A stretch of 64,000 bases of DNA. Source: Pseudotabrizicola alkalilacus. Lineage in GTDB: Bacteria > Pseudomonadota > Alphaproteobacteria > Rhodobacterales > Rhodobacteraceae. The translations under genes and the position numbers were made by a program. Below the pieces are notes generated by a model. It was not told the DNA's origin, did no database searches, and was given only the letters and a program-made list of their open reading frames with translations. Every line of letters begins with the position of its first letter. Position 1 is the first letter of the stretch. Location: positions 149,639 through 213,638 of the forward strand of contig NZ_QWEY01000010.1 of the NCBI RefSeq assembly GCF_003443995.1, read 5' to 3'. Positions 17,796 through 27,184 of this stretch are shown here, piece after piece.

Positions 17796-18854
17796 CTATT
17801 CTACCGCCACTTCGACACACAGAATGGTCGGCAGATGGCGGGCGATCTCCTGCCAGCTGTCGCCTTCATCCTCACTGGCGAACACTGAACCGGAGTTGGT
17901 GCCGAAATACACCCCTGCAGGATCGTGCCGATCTACCGCCATGCCTTGCCGCAAAACCGTAAAGAAACAATCCTTTACCGGTAGTCCCTCACGCATGTCC
18001 TGCCAGCTTTCGCCGCCATCGCGTGACCGCCACACCGCCGCCGACGCCCCCGGCGGAAACCGCCCCTCGCTGTCGCCGTTCAGCGGAAAGGTCCAAATGG
18101 TGCCGGGGTCATGCGGATGCGCGCCAACCGGAAAGCCAAAGGTGGATGGCAGACCTGCCGTCACCTCTTCCCACGACTGCGCCCCATCCCGGCTGCGATA
18201 GACGCCCTGATGGTTCTGCATATAGATCAGCCCCTTTTCGGCCCCCCACATCATGTTGTGAACACAGTGGAAAATCTCATCCTCGCGCCGGAACTCCTCA
18301 CCCTCCCAATGGCGTGCCAGCGCACCTGCCGGGCCGGGGCGATTGCTGCGGCGATTGCGCGACTCCCACGTCACGCCCCCATCTGCCGAATGAAACACCC
18401 CCGCCGCCGAAATCCCGACCCAGATCCCGCCTTTGCCATCGGTCAGAATGGTGTGCAACGTCAGCCCCGCCGCCCCCGGTTGCCAGTGATCCGCGCCCGG
18501 CACCGCATTCAGGCCGGGCAGCTTCCCCCATGTCGCGCCCTCATCACGCGACTCGTACAGGGCGGCGGGTTTGGTGCCCGCCAGCAGGCGGTCGCCATCG
18601 CGCGCCAGCGACCAGACCGATTGCACGCCGCCGTCAAAGCCCTCGCCTGACAGGCTCCACCCGCCATTCCGCCGCCGCCAGACTCCTGCGGGAAACCAGC
18701 CGCCACCCCCGGCAGCCCAGATCTGCGTCCCCTCAGCCAAGGCATGATTTATCCCCATGCCGTCGCAAAAAGGCCCCTCGACACGCCAACCGTCGCGACC
18801 ATACAGTAAAAACAATCCCTTGGTTGTTCCGACCAACAGAGTCGCGCGTCCCAT
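17796..18854 (-). CDS. BNR/sialidase-type beta-propeller protein
   Basis: 352 residues, no signal peptide. Repeated Asp-box-like motifs S-x-D-x-G-x-T/S-W are seen: SRDEGATW, SADGGVTW, SRDGAQSW, SRDGGESW and SEDEGDSW, the hallmark of BNR-repeat propellers related to sialidases and the photosystem II assembly factor Ycf48. Catalytic residues of true sialidases are not evident, so an enzymatic role is uncertain. Annotated relatives are usually called exo-alpha-sialidase or glycosyl hydrolase-like. Start at 18854 is the codon for MGRATLLVGTTKGLF. Confidence 0.75.
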   Translation of the reverse strand: MGRATLLVGTTKGLFLLYGRDGWRVEGPFCDGMGINHALAEGTQIWAAGGGGWFPAGVWRRRNGGWSLSGEGFDGGVQSVWSLARDGDRLLAGTKPAALYESRDEGATWGKLPGLNAVPGADHWQPGAAGLTLHTILTDGKGGIWVGISAAGVFHSADGGVTWESRNRRSNRPGPAGALARHWEGEEFRREDEIFHCVHNMMWGAEKGLIYMQNHQGVYRSRDGAQSWEEVTAGLPSTFGFPVGAHPHDPGTIWTFPLNGDSEGRFPPGASAAVWRSRDGGESWQDMREGLPVKDCFFTVLRQGMAVDRHDPAGVYFGTNSGSVFASEDEGDSWQEIARHLPTILCVEVAVE

Positions 18855-18974
18855 CGCAGCCTCCCACAACCGACTGTACTGAAGCTACCATCACACAGAT
18901 TTTGAGACAATTATTTTACCATCTGGACAAATCATTCGTGCTGGCATTGGTTCGCGCGCTGACAGGAGACTCGT

Positions 18975-19922
18975 ATGACCCGCAATCCGCGCAAAATCAT
19001 CATCGACACCGATCCCGGACAGGATGACGCCGTTGCCATCATGCTGGCACTGGCCAGCCCCGAAGATGTCGAGGTGCTGGGGATCGTTGCCGTCGCCGGG
19101 AATGTGCCGCTGGCGCTGACCGCCCGCAATACGCTGATCATCTGCGAACTGGCCGGCAAACCGGAAACCCGCGTCTTTGCCGGGTGCGACCGCCCGCTGC
19201 TGCGCCCGCTGGTCACCGCCGAGGCTGTGCATGGCGTGACCGGGCTGGATGGCCCGGTGCTGCCAGAGCCGACCATCGCGTTGCAGGATCAGCATGGCGT
19301 CGATTTCATCATCGACACGCTGCGCAATGAGCCGTCACAGACCGTCACGCTCTGCGCGCTTGGTCCGCTGACCAATCTGGCGACCGCGATGCAGCGCGCG
19401 CCCGACATCATCCCGCGCCTTCAGCAGATCATCCTGATGGGCGGCGCTTATTTCGAGCAGGGCAATGTAACGCCGGTGGCCGAGTTCAACATTTACGTCG
19501 ATCCGCAAGCTGCTGATATTGTGTTTAAATCCGGCGTTTCTATTGTTGTGATGCCGCTTGATGTGACTCACAAGGCGCTGACCACCCCGGCGCGGATCGC
19601 GGCGTTCCGGGCGCTAAACACCGAACCGGGCCGTCTGGTGGCGGAATGGACCGATTTCTTTGAGCGCTTCGACAAGCAGAAATACGGCAGCGAAGGCGCG
19701 CCGCTTCACGACCCTTGCGTGATCGCCTGGCTGATCCGGCCCGAGCTGTTCGAGGGTCGCCACATCAACGTCGAGATCGAAACCACGTCCGAGCTGACCA
19801 TGGGCATGACCGTGGCCGACTGGTGGCGGGTGACCGACAGAAAGCCTAATGCGCTGTTTGTCGGGTCGCTGGATGCCGATGGTTTCTTTACCCTGCTGGC
19901 CGAGCGGATCGGCAGGCTCTGA
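18975..19922 (+). CDS. Nucleoside hydrolase (IunH/RihA-like)
   Basis: 315 residues. Cleaves the N-glycosidic bond of ribonucleosides in purine/pyrimidine salvage. The calcium-binding signature DTDPGQDDAVAIM is at 11-23; ALGPLTNLA and ILMGGAYFEQGNVTPVAEFN follow in the expected order, and the late HDP motif is PLHDPCVIAW. Base preference cannot be told. A good AGGAG precedes the ATG. It is convergent with the PhoR-like kinase gene; the stops abut. Confidence 0.92.
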   Translation: MTRNPRKIIIDTDPGQDDAVAIMLALASPEDVEVLGIVAVAGNVPLALTARNTLIICELAGKPETRVFAGCDRPLLRPLVTAEAVHGVTGLDGPVLPEPTIALQDQHGVDFIIDTLRNEPSQTVTLCALGPLTNLATAMQRAPDIIPRLQQIILMGGAYFEQGNVTPVAEFNIYVDPQAADIVFKSGVSIVVMPLDVTHKALTTPARIAAFRALNTEPGRLVAEWTDFFERFDKQKYGSEGAPLHDPCVIAWLIRPELFEGRHINVEIETTSELTMGMTVADWWRVTDRKPNALFVGSLDADGFFTLLAERIGRL

Positions 19923-20942
19923 TCACTCTGACGGCAGGATAACCGCAAATGTGCTGCCCATGCCGCGCGTACTGTCAATTTTCAGCCGCCCGCGATGACG
20001 TTGAACGATATGCTTGACGATCGCCAGCCCCAGCCCGGTGCCGCCCTTTTCGCGCGAGCGGTGACCGTCAACGCGGTAAAACCGCTCGGTCAGGCGCGGC
20101 AGGTGCTGGGCGTCAATGCCCTCGCCCTGATCAATCACCTCGATCCGCAACGCGGCCGCTTTCGGCAAGCTGTCGGGCGTCAGTCGCACCACAACCTCCC
20201 CCCCGGCACCGCCGTATTTCACCGCGTTTTCCATCAGGTTCTGAAACACCTGCACCAGCTGATCGGCATCGCCGGGCACCTGGGTTTTCAGCCCGTCCGG
20301 CAGATCCAGCCGCACGGTCACCCCCGAGGATTCGGCCAGTGGCCGCAGCGTCGCCTTGGTCGAGCGCAGGATCTCGACCAGATCAACCATGGCGGTGGGG
20401 CGGACCCGCTCTTCGGCCTCCACCCGGCTCAGATGCAAAAGGTCGCGGATCAGCCGGTTCATCCGCCCGGCCTCGCGCTCCATGATCGCCAGAAAGCGTT
20501 CGCGCGCGGCGGGATCGTCCTTGGCCGCACCTTTCAGCGTTTCGATGAACCCGGTCAGCGCAGTCAGCGGCGAGCGCAGCTCGTGGCTGACATTGGCCAC
20601 AAATTCGCGCCGCATCTGGCCCATCTGTTCGACTTCGGACAGATCCTCCAGCACACAAAGCACCCCCGCCTCTTGTGGCAGCGGCGTTACCGTCACCCGG
20701 TGCACCGCATCCTGCGACGGGCCCGGCACCACCTGCCGCGCGACACCGCCCTCGCTCTGGCGCAGGGCCCGCATCAGCGCCGCCTGCACCTCGGGGTGGC
20801 GCAACGCAATCGCGTGATGCCGCCCCAGCATCGCCGCCCCGAACATGGCGACAGCGGCGGGGTTCATCACGGTAATCCGCTCATCAGGGCCGACAATCAG
20901 CGCAGGCAAGGGAACGCCACTCAACAATGCCGCTTCAATCAT
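19923..20942 (-). CDS. phoR: PhoR-like sensor histidine kinase lacking membrane helices
   Basis: 339 residues. An N-terminal PAS-like domain (about 1-100, LIVGPDERITVMNPAAVAMFG) is followed by the phosphorylation box FVANVSHELRSPLTALTGF with His120, and an ATPase domain with N-box (ENAVKYGG), DQGEGID and GGTGLGLAIVKHI. The kinase half is closest in style to PhoR of the phosphate regulon. Unlike classical PhoR there is no transmembrane segment, so it is probably cytosolic or truncated at the front; Rhodobacteraceae PhoR proteins are often short. No phoB or pst genes are adjacent in this window. Confidence 0.8.
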   Translation of the reverse strand: MIEAALLSGVPLPALIVGPDERITVMNPAAVAMFGAAMLGRHHAIALRHPEVQAALMRALRQSEGGVARQVVPGPSQDAVHRVTVTPLPQEAGVLCVLEDLSEVEQMGQMRREFVANVSHELRSPLTALTGFIETLKGAAKDDPAARERFLAIMEREAGRMNRLIRDLLHLSRVEAEERVRPTAMVDLVEILRSTKATLRPLAESSGVTVRLDLPDGLKTQVPGDADQLVQVFQNLMENAVKYGGAGGEVVVRLTPDSLPKAAALRIEVIDQGEGIDAQHLPRLTERFYRVDGHRSREKGGTGLGLAIVKHIVQRHRGRLKIDSTRGMGSTFAVILPSE

Positions 20943-21130
20943 CTTTCACCCCGAAACGTCTTTCCCCGATGCCATACCCGTTTTATCATCCGAATGCGAG
21001 ACGTTGGCTTGAACTGGGACAATTCCGGGTTATAGCTCTTCAAGTGCCCCTTCCGTTACGTCACCTTGTACCAGTTGCGCCCATCCCGAGACCACCCACC
21101 AGCCCCTTAGCGACCTTCAGGAGCGTCTCC

Positions 21131-21502
21131 TTGGCCATTGTGAATGCCACGCCTGACGGCAATGCACCGCTCCCAAAGGGACCGGGCGATGCCCCCGGCC
21201 CGTTTGTCGGCATTGGTCTGCCCCAGGCGCTAGCGGTTGCGCTGGCAGGCAAACGCCGGATCATGGCGCTCGACCCCGAGGCGATTGCCACCGCCGGTCT
21301 GGACCAGATCGAAGATCCGATGGTCGGCTGTCTGTTGCTGGGCGGCAAGGTAGACGCGCTGGATATCATCGCCGATCTGATTGAAGCCGGCTATCGTGGC
21401 CCGGTTACGGTGGTGGCCCCGCCACTGCCCAACCCCAAGATGGTGGAACGTGAACTGAGCCGCGCCGCCAAGCCGATGACCGTCAAGCTGGTGGTGCGCT
21501 GA
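21131..21502 (+). CDS. Conserved-looking hypothetical protein, 123 residues
   Basis: I do not recognise this protein. The best start is TTG 21131, with AGGAG (21119-21123) seven bases upstream; an ATG at 20969 would add an unconvincing proline-rich stretch. The product has a Pro/Gly-rich head followed by an alternating pattern (GIGLPQALAVALAG, ALDPEAIATAGLDQIEDPMVGCLLLGG, DALDIIADLIEAGYRGPVTVVAPPLPN, MTVKLVV) that looks like an alpha/beta receiver-like fold without the usual acidic pocket. It is divergent from the phoR-like gene with about 190 bases between, where TTGAAC (21009) and TATAGC (21031) form a weak promoter. Confidence 0.6.
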   Translation: MAIVNATPDGNAPLPKGPGDAPGPFVGIGLPQALAVALAGKRRIMALDPEAIATAGLDQIEDPMVGCLLLGGKVDALDIIADLIEAGYRGPVTVVAPPLPNPKMVERELSRAAKPMTVKLVVR

Positions 21503-21517
21503 CCGCGCCGCTGGAGG

Positions 21518-22039
21518 TCAGCCGATACCCCGCAACCCGGCCCGGAACCGCGCCGCATTGGCGCGGTAACTTTCGGCAGAGCGCAGCAGCTTTGCCTGTG
21601 CCTCGGCATCCAGCATACGCACCACCTTGCCGGGGCTGCCCATCACCAGGCTGAAATCCGGGATCTCTTTGCCCTCGGTGATCAGCGCACCTGCCCCGAT
21701 CAGACAGCCGCGCCCGATCTTTGCGCCGTTCAGAACCGTCGCGCCCATCCCGATCAGCGTGCCCTCGCCGATGGTGCAGCCATGCAGCATCGCCTTGTGG
21801 CCAATGGTGCAATTGGCGCCGATGGTCAGCGGATAGCCCATGTCGGTGTGCAGCACGCAGTTTTCCTGCACATTCGAGCCGGCGCCCACATGGATCACCT
21901 CATTGTCACCCCGCAGGGTCACGCCGAACCAGACCGAGCTTCCGGCCTCCAGCACGATGCGCCCGATGACATTGGCATCGGGCGCAATCCAGGCGGTCGG
22001 GTCAATGACGGGGGCGATATCGCCAAGGGCATAGATCAT
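21518..22039 (-). CDS. Gamma-class carbonic anhydrase family protein
   Basis: 173 residues of left-handed beta-helix hexapeptide repeats ([30 protein letters not shown]). Zinc-ligand histidines of the gamma-CA family fit H in [16 protein letters not shown]. Related proteins (YrdA, PaaY, CaiE) may be carbonic anhydrases or thioesterases; the activity is not certain. The gene overlaps the end of gmk by four bases, so they are co-transcribed. Confidence 0.88.
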   Translation of the reverse strand: MIYALGDIAPVIDPTAWIAPDANVIGRIVLEAGSSVWFGVTLRGDNEVIHVGAGSNVQENCVLHTDMGYPLTIGANCTIGHKAMLHGCTIGEGTLIGMGATVLNGAKIGRGCLIGAGALITEGKEIPDFSLVMGSPGKVVRMLDAEAQAKLLRSAESYRANAARFRAGLRGIG

Positions 22040-22677
22040 CTTTGCTCAAACTCCCGGTTCAGGCCGCGCACGAAGTCGGACAAGGCAGGCTGGCGGTCGC
22101 GGCGCATCCGCTCTGCTTCAAGAATGGTCAGCAAGCTATTGAAAGATATATCAAGATCGTCATTGACCAGCACATAGTCATATTCGGCCCAATGGCTGAT
22201 CTCATCGCGGCTTTTCGCCATCCGACCCGCGATCACCTCATCAGAGTCCTGCGCGCGCCCGCGCAACCGCCGGTCCAGCTCGGCAATCGACGGCGGCAGC
22301 ACGAACACAGACACCACATCGCGGCCCAGTGCCGAATTGCGGATCTGCTGGCCGCCCTGCCAGTCGATATCAAACAGCGTATCGCGCCCCTCACGCATCG
22401 CAGCCTCGACTGGCGCACGGGGGGAGCCGTAGAAGTTGCCGAACACCTCGGCATGTTCCAGCATCTCGCCCTCGTCTATCATCGTCTCGAATGCGGCGCG
22501 GTCACGGAAGTAATAGTGTTGGCCATCAACCTCACCGGGGCGCGGCGGCCGGGTGGTGGCCGAAACCGAAAACCGGATCGTCGGATCCCAATCCATCAGC
22601 CGCCGCGCCAAAGTCGATTTGCCCGCCCCCGAGGGCGATGACAAGATAAGCAAAAGACCCCGGCGTTGCATGCTCAC
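22036..22677 (-). CDS. gmk: Guanylate kinase
   Basis: 213 residues. Converts GMP to GDP with ATP. P-loop [15 protein letters not shown] at 13-27, GMP-binding [20 protein letters not shown], and the [10 protein letters not shown] segment are all in place. The start overlaps the end of yicC by four bases; the yicC-gmk order is common in alphaproteobacteria. Confidence 0.97.
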   Translation of the reverse strand: MSMQRRGLLLILSSPSGAGKSTLARRLMDWDPTIRFSVSATTRPPRPGEVDGQHYYFRDRAAFETMIDEGEMLEHAEVFGNFYGSPRAPVEAAMREGRDTLFDIDWQGGQQIRNSALGRDVVSVFVLPPSIAELDRRLRGRAQDSDEVIAGRMAKSRDEISHWAEYDYVLVNDDLDISFNSLLTILEAERMRRDRQPALSDFVRGLNREFEQR

Positions 22678-23570
22678 TCCACGTTCTGAACCTGTTCGCG
22701 CATCTGATCTATCACGGTTTTCAGGTCAAGCCCGATGCGGGTCAGCGCCAGAGACTGAGCCTTTGAACACAGCGTATTGGCCTCGCGCATGAATTCCTGC
22801 ATCAGAAAATCAAACTTACGCCCCACCGGGCCGGTTTCGGCCAAAAGCGCGCGCGCCGCCGCGATATGGGCGTTCAGGCGGTCCAGCTCTTCGGTCACAT
22901 CCTGCTTGACCGCAATCAGCGCCAGTTCCTGCGCCACCCGGCCCTCATCCGCGCCCTCGGCATGGTCCAGCACCCGCGCCAGCGCCTCGCGCAATGTGGC
23001 CCCGGCCACATCACGCCGCACCTCGGCCTCGGCCTTTGCGGCACGCGTCAGCGCGTCGATCTGGTCCAGCTGCGCCGCAATCACCCCTTGCATCGCAGCC
23101 CCCTCGCTGGCCCGCATCGCGGCAAACTCTGCCAGCAGTGCCGGCAGATCGGCCAGCAGGGCCGCGCGCAGCGGTGCTGTATCCTCTTCAACCGATGCCA
23201 TCTCCAGCACGCCGCGCACCGCCAGCACATCCGCCGCCGTCGCCTGCGCCAGCGTCACACCCGCGTTCATCGCCGCGCCCTCGACCTGTTGCAGCGCCGC
23301 CAGCACCGCCGTCAACACCGGCACACTCACCTGAAGCCCCGTCTCGGCCTCATTGCCCTCCCGGCTGACTTTCAGCGACAGGCTGACATTGCCGCGCGAC
23401 AGGGCCTTTTGCACCTCGGTCCGCACCGCCAGTTCCAGCCCGTCTACCCAATCGGGCAGCCGCAGCCGCAGATCCAGCCCCTTGCCATTGACCGACCGGA
23501 TATCCCAGGCCCAGACAAAGCCCGCGCCCTGGCCTTTGCGGGCGGCAAATCCGGTCATGGATATGGTCAT
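22674..23570 (-). CDS. yicC: YicC family endoribonuclease-like protein
   Basis: 298 residues. Begins [13 protein letters not shown] and ends [39 protein letters not shown], the two conserved ends of the YicC/YloC family (YicC_N and DUF1732). E. coli YicC has been linked to RNA cleavage and small-RNA turnover. Start 23570 is set by AGGAG six bases before. First gene of yicC-gmk-gamma carbonic anhydrase, each overlapping the next. Confidence 0.93.
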   Translation of the reverse strand: MTISMTGFAARKGQGAGFVWAWDIRSVNGKGLDLRLRLPDWVDGLELAVRTEVQKALSRGNVSLSLKVSREGNEAETGLQVSVPVLTAVLAALQQVEGAAMNAGVTLAQATAADVLAVRGVLEMASVEEDTAPLRAALLADLPALLAEFAAMRASEGAAMQGVIAAQLDQIDALTRAAKAEAEVRRDVAGATLREALARVLDHAEGADEGRVAQELALIAVKQDVTEELDRLNAHIAAARALLAETGPVGRKFDFLMQEFMREANTLCSKAQSLALTRIGLDLKTVIDQMREQVQNVE

Positions 23571-23594
23571 CAGCGCTCCTCCGCCTGCAAGGCG

Positions 23595-23609
23595 TTTACC
23601 ATTTGTTAA
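23595..23609. promoter_or_regulatory. CtrA-like site between yicC and the PAS gene
   Basis: TTTA-CCATTTG-TTAA has the TTAA-N7-TTAA spacing with one mismatch, the recognition pattern of the cell-cycle/motility regulator CtrA in alphaproteobacteria. It lies about 25 bases from the yicC start and 220 bases from the PAS gene. The rest of 23571-23830 shows a GGCCGGAAAGGCC palindrome and no gene. Confidence 0.35.
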
Positions 23610-23830
23610 GTTTCGCAGCCCCAAAACCCATCCTTTGGTGTAGGGTTTTAGGGAGAAAGCGGACGTGAGTCGGCCCATGAACCCCCTGTCCGCCGCGTGG
23701 CGGGCACAGTTCATACCGCATATCACGGCCGGAAAGGCCGCAGCAACCACCAGGTGCCCCGGTCCAAGCCAGACCCAGACCAGATTGAGGCCAGACTGCG
23801 GCCCCGACCGATCAATATGGAGTGAACGAC

Positions 23831-24463
23831 ATGATATCCGGATGGAACGGTCGCAATTCCGGCGACCCTGATCCTCTCAATTCAGGCATGATCGCCGGGT
23901 TGCGCGCCTATTGGGAAGCACTGCGCGAGGGCGATATGCTGCCCCGCCGCGACCGCGTTGATCCGCGCGGCATCGCCGGCGCGCTGGAGCACAGCTTTCT
24001 GATCGAGCGGATTGCGCCGGGAATCGCCCGGTTCCGCATCGCAGGAATGGTCTTCAACGATCTGATGTCTATGGATATTCGCGGAATGCCAGTGTCGTGC
24101 CTGTTTTTGGGCGATGCCCGCGACCGTCTGCAACTGGATCTGGAGCGGGTGTTCCGCGCGCCCTCGATCCTGACGCTGGATCTGCTGGCCGAACGCAGCT
24201 TGGGCCGGTCACCGCTGCGCGGACGGATGCAGATCCTGCCGATGCTTAACGCCCAGGGCGAAAGCAGCCTCGCCATCGGCTGTCTGGAGCTGGACGGCCC
24301 CACCGGCAACGCCCCGCGCCGGTTTTCGATCACCAGCACAAGGTTGGACCCGTTGCAAACCGCGACCGTCAGCGCCCCTGTCCCGCCCCACCCCGGACCC
24401 GCGCTGCTACGCCCGCCGCGTGCCAAACCCGGTGTGCCCTATCTGTGGCTGGTCAAATCCTGA
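23831..24463 (+). CDS. PAS-domain protein (PF07310-like)
   Basis: 210 residues. Pattern LRAYWEALREGDMLPRRDRVDPRGIAGALEHSFLIERIAPGIARFRIAG ... LMSMDIRGMPVSCLF matches the alphaproteobacterial PAS_5 group, small cytosolic PAS proteins of unknown signal. No output domain is visible; the C-terminal 50 residues are Pro-rich. ATG 23831 has GGAG nine bases upstream. Ends in front of a good terminator. Confidence 0.75.
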   Translation: MISGWNGRNSGDPDPLNSGMIAGLRAYWEALREGDMLPRRDRVDPRGIAGALEHSFLIERIAPGIARFRIAGMVFNDLMSMDIRGMPVSCLFLGDARDRLQLDLERVFRAPSILTLDLLAERSLGRSPLRGRMQILPMLNAQGESSLAIGCLELDGPTGNAPRRFSITSTRLDPLQTATVSAPVPPHPGPALLRPPRAKPGVPYLWLVKS

Positions 24464-24470
24464 TGCAAGA

Positions 24471-24499
24471 ACGGCGGCGCAGACCGCACCGCCGTTTTT
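24471..24499 (+). terminator. Terminator after the PAS gene
   Basis: ACGGCGG (24471-24477) pairs with CCGCCGT (24489-24495) and runs into TTTTT. It separates the PAS gene from the convergent DAHP synthase gene. Confidence 0.75.
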
Positions 24500-24502
24500 G
24501 AG

Positions 24503-24521
24503 TTTTCGCAGAAAATTCGTG
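24503..24521. repeat. Short palindromic repeat TTTTCGCAGAAAATTCGTG
   Basis: This 19-base sequence occurs again exactly at 30703-30721 inside the livG-livF insertion. Its core TTTTC-GCA-GAAAA is an inverted repeat. Here it follows the terminator and precedes the DAHP synthase stop codon. Confidence 0.7.
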
Positions 24522-24524
24522 CCC

Positions 24525-25895
24525 TTACAGCGCGATCCTCTGGCCGGTATCGCGAAACGCCAGCAGCTCTTCGGCGACCAGAAACGCCAGTTCCAGCGAT
24601 TGGCTGGCATTCAGGCGCGGGTCGCAGGCGGTGTGGTAGCGGTCCGACAGATCCTCATCCGTCACCGCGCGCAAGCCCCCGGTGCATTCGGTCACGTCCT
24701 TGCCGGTCATCTCGAAATGCACGCCGCCGGGGATCGTGCCCTCGGATTTGTGCACCGCAAAGAACTCACGCACTTCCGACAGCACCGCGTTGAACGGCCG
24801 GGTCTTATAGCCCGACGGCGATTTGACCGTGTTGCCGTGCATCGGGTCGCAGGACCAGACCACCGCTGCGCCCTCTTCCTTCACCGCCTTGATCAGGCGG
24901 GGCAGATGCTCGGCCACCTTGCCCGCGCCAAAGCGCGCGATCAGGGTCAGACGGCCCGCCTCGTTCTGCGGGTTCAGCTTTGCCATCAGCACCTTAAGGT
25001 CTTCTGCCGTGGTGGTCGGCCCGCATTTCAGCCCGATCGGATTCAGCACGCCGCGGCAGAACTCCACATGTGCGCCATCCGGCTGCCGGGTGCGGTCGCC
25101 GATCCAGATCATGTGACCCGACCCTGCCACGTTCTGCCCCGAAATGCTGTCAACCCGGCACAAAGCCTCTTCATATTCCAGCAGCAGCGCTTCGTGACTG
25201 GTGTAGAAGTCCACCGTGGTCAGCATATGCGCGGTGTCAGAGTTCACCCCCGCCGCATTCATGAAATCCAGCGCATCCGAGATCCGGTTTGACAGCTCGC
25301 GGTAGCGTTCGGCCTTGTCATGTTCGGCAAAGCCCAGAGTCCAGCTGTGGACCCGGTGAATATCGGCAAAACCACCCGTGGAAAACGCGCGCAAAAGGTT
25401 CAGGCTGGCCGCCGCCTGGGTATAGGCCTGCAGCATCCGGGACGGATCGGGCTGGCGCGCTTCGGGCGTCGCGTCAAAGCCGTTGATGATATCGCCGCGG
25501 TAGCTGGGGTATTCCACGCCGCCGATCATTTCGGTGGGCGCCGAACGTGGCTTGGCAAACTGCCCCGCCATCCGGCCAACCTTGATCACCGGCACTTTCG
25601 CGCCATAGGTCAGCACGATGGCCATCTGCAGCATCACGCGAAAGGTGTCGCGAATGTTGTCGGCGCTGAATTCGGCGAAGCTTTCGGCACAATCGCCGCC
25701 CTGCAGCAAAAACGCCTTGCCTTCGGAGGCCAGAGCCAGCTGCTTTTTCAGCCGCCGCGCTTCGCCCGCAAAAACCAGCGGCGGATACTTTGCCAGCTGC
25801 GCTTCAACAGCGTTCAGCGCGGCGCTATCCATATAATCAGGCATCTGCACCCGCGGTTTCGCGCGCCAGTCCGATTTCTGCCAGCCTTTGGTCAT
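24525..25895 (-). CDS. aroG: Class II 3-deoxy-7-phosphoheptulonate synthase
   Basis: 456 residues. Condenses phosphoenolpyruvate and erythrose 4-phosphate, the first step of the shikimate pathway. This is the plant-like class II type: [12 protein letters not shown] start, [14 protein letters not shown] at 63-76, [16 protein letters not shown] near 103-118, and [12 protein letters not shown] in the C-terminal half. Full length. Transcribed away from the GlxA-type regulator gene with about 157 bases between. Confidence 0.96.
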   Translation of the reverse strand: MTKGWQKSDWRAKPRVQMPDYMDSAALNAVEAQLAKYPPLVFAGEARRLKKQLALASEGKAFLLQGGDCAESFAEFSADNIRDTFRVMLQMAIVLTYGAKVPVIKVGRMAGQFAKPRSAPTEMIGGVEYPSYRGDIINGFDATPEARQPDPSRMLQAYTQAAASLNLLRAFSTGGFADIHRVHSWTLGFAEHDKAERYRELSNRISDALDFMNAAGVNSDTAHMLTTVDFYTSHEALLLEYEEALCRVDSISGQNVAGSGHMIWIGDRTRQPDGAHVEFCRGVLNPIGLKCGPTTTAEDLKVLMAKLNPQNEAGRLTLIARFGAGKVAEHLPRLIKAVKEEGAAVVWSCDPMHGNTVKSPSGYKTRPFNAVLSEVREFFAVHKSEGTIPGGVHFEMTGKDVTECTGGLRAVTDEDLSDRYHTACDPRLNASQSLELAFLVAEELLAFRDTGQRIAL

Positions 25896-26052
25896 GGCCT
25901 TCTCCCTCCCACTCCGGGGTCGTTAGCGGTATCGGCCCGGTGTATACGGTCTGGACCGCCGCTTGCAAAGGCCCAAACGCCCAAACTGCCCCCTTGCGAA
26001 AGGCCGGATTTCCTGTCTCATGCGCACATATCCGACATGAACAGGTCGCAAG

Positions 26053-27069
26053 ATGTCCACGCCTCCCGCCCGCGCCCAGAAAACCGATGCGACCCCGACC
26101 ACAAGGCGTTTTGTCTTTGTGCTGCTGGACCGCTTTACGATGATGTCATTTTCCTGCGCGATCGAGCCGTTACGGCTGGCCAATTACGTGGCGGGCAAGC
26201 CGCTTTACAGCTGGATTCTGGCGGGTGAGGGCGGGGTGCAGGCCACCTGTTCCAACGGGGCCACGTTCAAGCTCGACATCGGGCTGGAGGATGTGGACCG
26301 TGACGACACCATCCTCGTTTGCGGCGGCATCGACATTCAGCGCGCCACGACAAAGCCGGTGCTGAACTGGCTGCGGCGCGAGGCGCGGCGCGGCAATGTC
26401 ATCGGCGGCATGTGTACCGGAGCCTATGCACTGGCCAAGGCGGGTCTGCTGGATGGCAAACGGGCGACGATCCACTGGGAAAATCAGGACGGATTTCTGG
26501 AGGAATTCGAACAGGTCCGCCTGACCAAATCGGTGTTCGTGATGGATGGCAACCGGCTGACCACGGCGGGCGGCATCTCGTCGATTGATCTGGTGCTCAA
26601 ACTGATCGCTGCCGATCACGGGCAGGATCTGGCCAATACCGTGGCCGACCTGTTGATCTATTCGACCATCCGCACCGATCAGGACACGCAGCGCCTGTCG
26701 ATCCCGACCCGGATCGGCGTGCGCCACCCCAAATTGTCTCAGGTCATCCAGATGATGGAGGGCAATATCGAAGATCCGCTGTCGCCCGCCGATCTGGCCG
26801 ATCAGGTCGATATGTCAACCCGCCAGCTGGAGCGTCTGTTCCGCCGCTACCTGAACCGCAGCCCCAAGCGTTATTACATGGAGCTTCGCTTAGGCAAGGC
26901 GCGCAACCTGTTGATGCAGACCGATATGAGCGTGATCAACGTGGCACTGGCCTGCGGCTTTGCCAGCCCGTCACATTTCTCCAAATGCTATCGCAGCCAT
27001 TACAACACCACCCCCTACCGTGAGCGCGGCTCGCAGGGGCCGACACCCCCGACCCGCCTGTCGATCTGA
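26053..27069 (+). CDS. GlxA family transcriptional regulator (DJ-1-like plus AraC HTH)
   Basis: 338 residues. An amidase/DJ-1-like domain (about 20-190; GGMCTGAYALAKAGLLDG carries the nucleophile-elbow cysteine) is fused to a C-terminal AraC-type DNA-binding domain (about 225-325; DLADQVDMSTRQLERLFRRYL and INVALACGFASPSHFSKCYR). This is the layout of GbdR, CdhR and related activators of glycine betaine, carnitine or arginine catabolism. The dimethylglycine dehydrogenase-like gene at 35547 is a candidate target only by theme; it is 8 kb away. Confidence 0.87.
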   Translation: MSTPPARAQKTDATPTTRRFVFVLLDRFTMMSFSCAIEPLRLANYVAGKPLYSWILAGEGGVQATCSNGATFKLDIGLEDVDRDDTILVCGGIDIQRATTKPVLNWLRREARRGNVIGGMCTGAYALAKAGLLDGKRATIHWENQDGFLEEFEQVRLTKSVFVMDGNRLTTAGGISSIDLVLKLIAADHGQDLANTVADLLIYSTIRTDQDTQRLSIPTRIGVRHPKLSQVIQMMEGNIEDPLSPADLADQVDMSTRQLERLFRRYLNRSPKRYYMELRLGKARNLLMQTDMSVINVALACGFASPSHFSKCYRSHYNTTPYRERGSQGPTPPTRLSI

Positions 27070-27184
27070 CCTGTCGATCTGACAGGCTTGCCGGATCAAG
27101 GGCTAAGCAATGGAATGGTGGCACTGCCACCATCCCCTCCCGCAAAGCGCAGGATTTTCCGGTCACCGGACACTTTAGTGAATC

